In this document: piece by piece, positions 57,487 through 64,000 of the stretch | How the letters are laid out: the number at the start of each line of letters is the position of its first letter | Numbering within the stretch: the stretch's first letter is position 1 | Source: Aphrophora alni | Taxonomy: Eukaryota; Arthropoda; Insecta; Hemiptera; Aphrophoridae | NCBI GenBank assembly: GCA_963513935.1 | Contig: OY740765.1 | Coordinates: 120,161,362-120,225,361 of the forward strand | Direction of reading: 5' to 3' | Length of the DNA stretch: 64,000 nt | The notes under the pieces: model-generated | Told to the model about the DNA's origin: nothing | The model's database searches: none | The model's input: only the letters and a program-made list of their open reading frames with translations | Position numbers and translations under genes: made by a program

Positions 57487-60086
57487 CTACATTTTTCTGG
57501 CTTTGATCATTGAGAATTTTACAATTACATCACTGAAGTCAAGGCTTGATGCAAGACGGTGTTCAATTGCTAACACTCCGAGTGAGTTAAGACGTTCTTG
57601 AGTCATTGATGAACGTTGACATGTTTTCAATACGCTGCCCAGCTGACTAAATGCTCTTTCTGTAGATGCAACAGAAACTGGTATTGTACAAAATATTCTT
57701 AATGCAATACACACATTTATGAATATTGGTTCTAACTGTTTGGCATGGATTGCATTTAACAACTCTAACGGGTTACTTGAAATGTTTTTTTGGTCAACTT
57801 GAAACACAGAGCTGAATATATGTTTCAGATGTATAATTTCATCTGAAAAGTTTACTGATAGATCATTCTTATAAGTTTTAACTAAGTTTTCAGCCTTATC
57901 CCTTAAATCACTGTCTTCCACAGAGCTGAATTGAAGAACTGGGCTGAAGAGTTCAGTCAGTGCATTAGTTGCTTCAAATCTTGTCTTGAGATCAGACAAA
58001 ATAAGATCCAAAGCTCTATACACAATACTAGTTTTAAAATGGTTTTCTTCTTCTTTAATGGTTGTTTCCCATTGAGGGCGACCTCTTGATTTTGGAAACG
58101 TAGATGGTACGTTGATGGATTCTGCCACTAAACGTGACTCACTGATGTTGTCTTCCCACAAATTTCTCAGCCGTTGCATGTCTTCCTTCAGATCATTCGT
58201 CAGTTTCACTTCAATGTCCAGAGAAATACTCTGCGACTGAATTATTACACTCTTTTCATTGATGCAGCCTAACACTTTGTACCAAAATACTGTCATACAA
58301 AGGCCTCTAAAAGAAGAAAAGTATTTTTTAAGACCCATAGCTTTATTGAATGCTTTTGGTTCTAGGCTTTCTAGGCTTGACTTCAACTCAGTTAATACTC
58401 GTTCTAAGGCCGTTAATAGTCCTGGGTAGTGCTTTGCAACGGGAACAACGGCTTCAAATCTTTCGTACCACCTTGTTTGTGATTGTTTTTTTAGTAAAAG
58501 CGGTACTTCAAAAGTACCTATGGGAGAAAAAAGAATACATTGTTTCCAAGTTTCCAAAGAAGGTCATAATTTCGAGGCATATTTTTACTGTATTAACTCC
58601 TATTCTGTTTAAGGAGTAAGCTTCACATGGTGAATAAAATGACACATCATTTTTCTCTAACAGTTTTGCTTTTACTCCTTTTACTATTCCACATATGTTA
58701 GATCCATCATCATACGCTTGAGCCCTGCAGTCCTTTAACATTAAATAAAAAATTAATGTTATTTTCAGCTACAACAGTTAAAATTTTATTAGTAATATCT
58801 TCTCCACTTTTTCCATTACAGTTGACAAATTTCACAAACCTTTCTTTTATTTCATATCGCTTAGAGTCTTTATTTTGAATGACATATCTCAAAATAAATA
58901 CATTTTGTTCTTGATGTGATACATCAGGAGTTGCATCAACAATCAGCCCATAATAAATAGTTTCTTGCCTTTCTTCAAGTATAAATTTTAAAACCTTTTC
59001 ACCACAAAGTGAAATGAACTTATTTTGACTCTTCCAAGATAAGTAATGGGATTGTCCTTTCATGTTTTTTTCCTTGTAATTGCAGAGTTTCGATCTTAGC
59101 CAAGTGCTCCCTAGTGATTTCATCGTATTTTCCAATTAATTCCAAAGTCCCCAGAAAATTCCCATTATTTGCATCACCAATTGAAAAGACAACCCCCTTG
59201 ATGCTAAAAAGAGTGTCACGTCCAAAATCCGTTGTAAAATTGCTTTCCACTTTTCTGCTTTGTTCAAAATTGGTTTTTGAAGACCACTGTCAATACCTTT
59301 TGAATTAATTGATTGTTGGAGGGATTTCCATTGACAATAAGACTTACGATGGTTATTGCTATTTTCATGTTCGGGAAGTTTATTATACAACATTTTCCAT
59401 GGAAATTGAGCCGGTGAAAATCCTATGTTTGCTAATTTGCTTCTTTTTTGGCTATTAGAAAAAAGAGTACAGGCAATGCAATGAAGTGTCTGTTTTGAAG
59501 AGCTCCAAATTAATCAGTCCCTGGGGTACTTTTCTCGATTGTTTATAGATTTAGTGTTGAGAAGATAGTTAGGAAACAGTTTTCCTGTTTTATATTTAGG
59601 GAATGTCTTAGCCTGACTACACAATTCTTCAAATTTTATATTGTTTTGAGAGACAATATTCTGGCAATTAATATCACTAATTATTTCCGGTCATGTGCCT
59701 GGGTCGGTAAAATCTAAAATTGATTTATCATTGTTAGAACTCTCGTCATTTGAAATATCGTTTTCGTTATTACTACCCGTATTGATTGAATCTACATGTC
59801 CTACCTGCTGCACCTCAGAGGAAGTCTTGCCTGTATTGCCAACAGTTTCAAACACTAATTCATTGGACACAGTCACACTATCATCACTAGTGTTACAAGT
59901 AGATAAACTGTCACTTCTAACACTTGCATCATCATCATCATCACAATGAGAACGGCTATCACTATCATCATTCTTTTTAAAAAACTTTGTAATATTCTGC
60001 CGGCCTAAAGCCCCTTTTGCATCTTTAATGGCTTTTAACTTCCGTTTTTGCACCCTGGATTTGTGCTTGAAATTACTTGTAGACAT
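57487..60086 (-). pseudogene. hAT transposase of element 1 (TTF/ZMYM type), frameshifted
   Basis: In order from ATG at 60086: MSTSNFKHKSRVQKRKLKAI with ITKFFKK, a Ser/Asp-rich spacer, then REKYPRDWLIW, SSSKQTLHCIACTLF (TTF zinc finger, about 59525-59455), KWKAILQRILDVTLFLASRG, GNFLGTLELI, YGLIVDATPDVSHQEQNVFI (first catalytic Asp, about 58910-58960), YDDGSNICG (second, near 58700), CEAYSLN (normally C-x2-H, the His is Tyr here), then the RW motif and the C-terminal dimerisation domain IPVSVASTERAFSQLGSVLK, ending DFSDVIVKFSMIKARKM. The frame breaks near 59690, 59150, 58740 and 58520. The last 356 codons are open. Cut-and-paste transposase; this copy is inactive unless the breaks are introns, which I think unlikely. 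Confidence 0.85.
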
Positions 60087-60676
60087 AATGATTAATGATA
60101 TAATAAAGCAACTATTAAATGTTTAAAACAATTACATACACAAACTGTCATGCGGCGGAAACACACTACTCAGTACCAAGCACCTGTTAGGGTTGTTGAT
60201 TCACTGACGTGACTGGCGGGAATGGAGTGGAGTGGCGCAAGCGGGCCGCAGTGTGAAGGAGAGGGGTAAACTAAAAATAGCAACGTCATTGACCTTAAGC
60301 CGAGTCACAGAGGGCGGGCCCGGCGGGCAGTGTTCTGATTCTGCACTAGCACTGTCGCACTGTCAACAAAGTGTCAATTGTTGTCATGTACACGTCAGCT
60401 GATGGTGGTTTTGTTACTCACAGCTGTTGCAGATTCAGACACGATTTGTACGCAAAGCACTGCATATCCAATTAACCAATTTATATTACTCTGATGTAAT
60501 ATTTCATTGATACTCATAAACCTATTCCTAGTGATTTAATTATTGTTTTCTTTCTATGATTTATTAAAAATTTTCTACTTTTTAATTTTTTCCCCTTTCC
60601 TTGTGGGCCCCTTGGCCCATAGGCCCCGTTGTTGTAGCAACGGTAGCACCGGCCATGTGGGGCCCCTGAGCTGTTC

Positions 60677-61330
60677 ATATCTTCATAAGAGAAAACTGAG
60701 AGTTTTTTTTTTATACCGACAGAGCTCTAAACTCATCTTTCTAAATGGGAAGTAGTCTTTTGTGGTGTTGCTCAGACTTAAATATAGGGACCTTTGCTTT
60801 TCTTAATCTATGTAAATGATCTGCCTCAAAATGTTGAACCAGCAAGAGCAGTATTATTTGCTGATGATACTACTTTAACAATGGTATTCAGAAATGACAC
60901 AGATTTGGCTAATTCAGCAGCGTCAGCCATGTCTATGGCAGAAGATTGGTTCTGTATAAATAATTTGAGACTGAATGAGACAAAAACCAAATTAATTAAT
61001 TTTAGTCTACAGTCTAATCTTAAATTATATGTAATGAAAGGTAAGAATATATTACAAAGCATAAAAAATGTTAAATTTCTGGGTATTAACTTAGACACAA
61101 ATTAAATAAGAAAAGTCACATTTCAGGTTTAGCTGAATAACTGGCATCTGTTTGCTTTGCTCTCAAAATGATTTCCTCAGTGACTAGTTTCAAGGTAATA
61201 AAAGCCTATGTCAATTTTGTCTAAGATATGGGGTAGCTTTCTGGAGGAACCCAGTTGAATCAATCAATATATACCATATCCAAAAAAATTTTTCGCTCAA
61301 TGTTCCATTAAAATTATAATCAATCTTCTA

Positions 61331-61377
<47 letters not shown>

Positions 61378-61630
61378 TTTCTCTTATATTTATATTTATG
61401 AAACTTTAATTTTCCTTAAGAGCTATCAGAATATATTTGAAATCAATCAGTACCACCATGTTTGTCAAAAATTTCATCAAAGACTTAAATTTTTTGAACG
61501 CAGAATTTACTATTCTGGTATGAAGTCGTTCAACACACTTCTAGAAAATATGAAAATCATAAGTTCTATCCAGAGTTTCGAGAGTTCACTCAGGTGCTAT
61601 CTCCTAGAAAAAACTTTTTACTCTGTCGAA
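60677..61630 (+). pseudogene. Jockey-type LINE reverse transcriptase, right half
   Basis: Continues the LINE after hAT element 1. Reads FLIYVNDLPQNVEPARAVLF, ADDTTLTMVFRN (the FADD catalytic box at 60857-60868 is intact), SMAEDWFCINNLRLNETKTK, KNVKFLGINLD, then in other frames LASVCFALKMISSVTSFKVI, KAYVNFV, LRYGVAFWRN, and after a T run the C-terminus FFERRIYYSGMKSFNTLL, SSIQSFESSLRCYLLEKTFY. The segment just before GPLLFLIY is garbled and part of the palm is deleted. Frameshifts near 61105 and 61300 make it inactive. Confidence 0.8.
61331..61374 (+). repeat. Poly-T run inside the Jockey remnant
   Basis: About 43 consecutive T. It may be the poly-A end of a small retroelement inserted on the minus strand, but no body or target duplication was found. 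Such runs are also easily mis-assembled. Confidence 0.85.
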
Positions 61631-62310
61631 TAATACCTTTACAGAAGTATGTAAATTTAGTCTGAAGGTGTCAGGAAGAGCTTATTGTTTGTAGATATTT
61701 TAATATGCTATATTGTTTTGATAAAATTTTAGGTATACCTGCGTTATTTTATTGTGTTATTTTATGTATATGTACATTTTACTTTAGTAATTATATTATG
61801 TTGGATATTTATCCATAACATGTCACATGTTTCATGTGTAACAAACAATAGTGATGAAAGGAATAAGTATAATAATGTAAAATAAATATAAGATAAAACT
61901 CACAGGGACCGAGTGAGAAATGTTACAATTAGAGTAGCACTAAAAGTAAGGCCGGTATCAGGCGTGATAGAAATCCCAAATGAAATGGTTTTGGGGATGC
62001 ACAGAGAATGGGTGACAACAGACTTCCAAGGAAACTGTGCAAGGCAAGAACAAACTTCCTCATCAATGCAGAGGGAGGCTAGAACAACTATGTAAGACAA
62101 TGTAAAATGTGAGGCTTCATGGGGGACAGAAGCATTGCCTGGAATAAGGCAAGAGCACTTGCTTGCTAGAGGCACAGTGGTAATACTAAATAAATATAAG
62201 GAACTTCAGGATGGTAAGCTGTAATAGTGACGATTGGAAGCAATAATTAAGGAGGTCAGGTCTAGTCAGGGGTCAACTTGGGTTGTAGCACTATAGAAGA
62301 AGAAGAATAG
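61631..62310 (+). repeat. LINE 3' tails
   Basis: 61631-61890 is the likely 3' end of the Jockey element, ending in ATAATGTAAAATAAATATAA. 61890-62310 is GC-richer and ends in GGGTTGTAGCACTATAGAAG followed by AAGAAGAAT, a tail style common in insect LINEs. A 60-codon frame at 61913-62095 matches nothing I know. Confidence 0.35.
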
Positions 62311-62468
62311 TCAAAATCCGTAATTGCTCCCATTGAATGTAGGGCTGACCTAGAATCTGTAACAATGTGAAGGAGCCATGAATCATTGAGATGTCATGAG
62401 GATATCAGTAAAACGAAAGTAAACCAAAATCTATTACAGTTGATTACAGACCACAAACACTCCTGGAG

Positions 62469-62469
<1 letters not shown>

Positions 62470-62539
<70 letters not shown>

Positions 62540-62546
62540 TATATCT
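62470..62546. repeat. (AT)n microsatellite
   Basis: About 75 bases of alternating AT with a short ACAC interruption. Confidence 0.95.
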
Positions 62547-62647
62547 AGAATCATTTCACACTTAACTGTTTAGTTGAAAAGTTTTAGCATATGTTACAAA
62601 CACATAATCGATAGGCAAATAACCAAATTTTTACAATGTATAAAAAC

Positions 62648-62808
62648 CTGTATAGCAAGAGCAGTGCTATGCAAACTTCCGAAGCCACCATCTGCCTGTT
62701 GAAGTCTGGCAAGAGCAAGAATGGGCTTCTTTAAGTAATGTTGTAAGTTGCGATTTCTATGATCCTTTACAATGCACTGCAAAGCCAGAACTACTCCACC
62801 CAAAGAAT
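62648..62808 (-). CDS. Exon of cobalamin-binding (transcobalamin/intrinsic-factor-like) protein: helical domain
   Basis: First exon of this gene inside the window, read on the minus strand after a strong acceptor (TTTTTTCTCTTTCAG). It gives (D)SLGGVVLALQCIVKDHRN, RNLQHYLKKPILALARLQQA, DGGFGSLHSTALAIQ, then a GTTTTT donor. The pattern xxGxVVLALxC ... I..xLxxxQxxDGxFGxLxSTAxAxQ is that of the alpha6/alpha6 barrel of transcobalamin and intrinsic factor, which bind vitamin B12. The exon begins with 2 bases of a split codon and ends in phase 0. Signal peptide and N-terminal exons must lie to the right of the window. Invertebrate relatives include Drosophila CG3556. The gene continues at 51418-51598. 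Confidence 0.9.
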
Positions 62809-64000
62809 CTGAAAGAGAAAAAAACAATAATAATAGTAAGGTAATCCTTTGACTACTACTAAGTGATGCTCTGTAGTATTTCAGAAACACTACCGAAATC
62901 GGCTACATGGCGAACAATCTTTCATTTTTTAGGTTCAAAAGAATGAAGTTTGCTTAAAGATGGCATATAATTTTATATCATTATTTTTCAGTTTCATTTT
63001 CTGCCACATAATTGTACTCATTTAATATTTATGGAGAAATTCAATGAAATAAACCTGGCCTTGTCAGAATGGCATGCATATGTTTATACGCATTAGCAAA
63101 TTAAAAATGATTAGTTTAATTTAAATAATAAGTGTGTTAAAACAAATTTGTAATGTTTAAAATTAAATAAATGTAAGGTTCACAAAAAATTCAAAATGAA
63201 AAAAGAAGATCATGGTTTTCTTTTAGTTATAATTTCTTAAAATATAAGCAAAACATGGTGAATATTACAAAATTTTTATCTTTTCAGTAAAAGTTTTTGT
63301 CTTTGAATTTTTGAAACACTACAAATTTATCAATGAAAAGTCTTCATTAGAAAAATAAATAAAACTAATAATAATATAATTAAACACAGTTGGTATTTAG
63401 TGAAATTCCATATTAAAGGTAAATAATAACACACATGTAAATTTCTCAAATCAACATATATTGTGACAGCTGTTTTGCAATTAACCATCTTCAGACAACT
63501 ATGAAATAAAATAATGGCGGTTGGAATGAATGGAAGGGGGACTGAGCCAGGACTACCTGATAAGGTAAATGACCTGACAGGATGTCTGACAATGGGTTTT
63601 AACAAAGGAGATGAGTTAAACATTTGTTCATTGAGGTTGGAAGCATGGTAATTGCGAACAGATCTGTTGATTTCTAAATATTCTAAATAATTTTATTTTC
63701 TACTTTTTTCAATATGTAAAACTTTGACATTAGACAAAACTATTTATTTGAGTCTGGTCATAGTTTTGATCCCATTGAAAATTTCAAAGTTTTGTATATT
63801 GAACAAAAAAGTTAAAAATTAAATTATTTAGAAATTTTTAAAGTGTGCATAATAGAATGAAACTCTTATAAAGTATAATTAATTGATATATGTACAGAAA
63901 TAGTTGGGTTGTGGCAAATTGGGCTCTAGCATATAATAGTATAAGTAGTTAGGACTCGAAAAGCTGGAAAAAGTGTCTAGAGAAAAGGTAGAAAGGTTCG
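62809..64000. other. Intron of the cobalamin-binding gene, continuing off the window
   Basis: AT-rich. The open frames here (for example 63330-63623) show no conserved pattern. No further exon of the gene was recognised before the window ends. Confidence 0.5.

Larger units (their letters stand above)
54881..60668 (-). mobile_element. hAT element 1 (TTF-zinc-finger type), 5.8 kb including a nested second hAT
   Basis: Flanked by AGCTGTTC at 54873-54880 and 60669-60676. Ends are CAGGCCCCCCACAT and, inward from the right, CAGGGGCCCCACAT (12 of 14 identical), followed by similar CCGTTGCTA words on both sides. It carries a broken hAT transposase (57487-60086, minus strand). Without the nested element (55018-57170) and one 8-bp duplication it is about 3.6 kb, a normal size for an autonomous hAT. 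It interrupts a Jockey LINE reverse transcriptase. Confidence 0.93.
51599..62647. other. Intron of the cobalamin-binding gene (11.0 kb) with nested transposons
   Basis: Bounded by GT at 62646-62647 (GTTTTTATAC, a weak donor) and AG at 51599-51600. It holds a retroelement tail (51720-51970), an LTR-like stretch (about 52880-53400), a Jockey LINE split by two nested hAT elements (54250-61630), a LINE 3' end near 62300 and an (AT)n run. No additional host exon was recognised. Confidence 0.75.

Noticed and set aside
1..64000. CRISPR arrays, operons, riboswitches, bacterial promoters and attachment sites
   Set aside because: Splice sites, LINEs and insect transposons show eukaryotic DNA; no spaced short direct repeats or prokaryotic gene clusters are present.

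Overview
The window looks like AT-rich nuclear DNA from an arthropod, most likely an insect. Host coding sequence is sparse and split by long introns with GT/AG junctions. Almost everything else recognisable is transposable-element debris of kinds common in insects: piggyBac, Helitron, hAT, Tigger/pogo, Penelope-like, Jockey- and I-type LINEs, and Gypsy gag. I see no bacterial or organellar signature, no CRISPR array, no tRNA or rRNA gene, and no basis for naming the species.

Two host genes are supported, both on the minus strand. (1) A first coding exon at 10534-10684 reads like the N-terminus of a CRAL-TRIO lipid-transfer protein; its other exons were not found and probably lie below 10.5 kb or off the window. 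(2) The 3' half of a cobalamin-binding (transcobalamin / intrinsic-factor-like, DUF4430) gene runs from 62808 down to about 42440. It has five exons with compatible phases (62648-62808, 51418-51598, 50251-50542, 46757-46911 and a tentative last exon at 42440-42492), separated by introns of about 11.0, 0.9, 3.3 and 4.3 kb. Its N-terminal exons are beyond the right edge.

Transposon layout, left to right. 1-684 is the GIY-YIG end of a Penelope-like element. 700-2547 is a dead Tigger/jerky transposase with its 3' TIR. 3365-9070 is one copy of a long hairpin-bearing repeat, split by a 4.35 kb insertion that itself carries an apparently intact piggyBac (4910-7514, TTAA target sites, 624-aa transposase). 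12797-16530 is a decayed Helitron Rep, itself hit by a TTAA-flanked MITE (13126-13906) and a retroelement with a 13-bp target duplication (13989-14502). 21085-22590 is the second, inverted copy of the hairpin repeat. 23880-27200 holds a Jockey fragment and an I-type LINE interrupted by a hAT MITE. 27350-28196 is a Gypsy-like gag remnant. 30889-31690 is a decayed multicopy protein. 33208-33690 is a three-unit, 160-bp tandem repeat. 36320-37238 and 38572-38770 are two MITEs. 45595-46200 is a LINE RNase H remnant inside an intron of the cobalamin gene.

The 11-kb intron of the cobalamin gene holds a three-level nest. A Jockey LINE (54250-54872 and 60677-61630) is broken by a 5.8 kb hAT element (54881-60668, target duplication AGCTGTTC). 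That hAT is broken by a second, internally deleted hAT (55018-57170, target duplication TGTATTGA). The order of events can be read directly from the target-site duplications.

I did not find an obviously new biochemical system. The most checkable points of interest are the apparently intact piggyBac, the nested hAT elements, the conserved hairpin repeat, hammerhead-ribozyme-like cores in retroelement tails, an unclassified perfect-palindrome MITE, and a virus- or Polinton-like structural ORF fragment.
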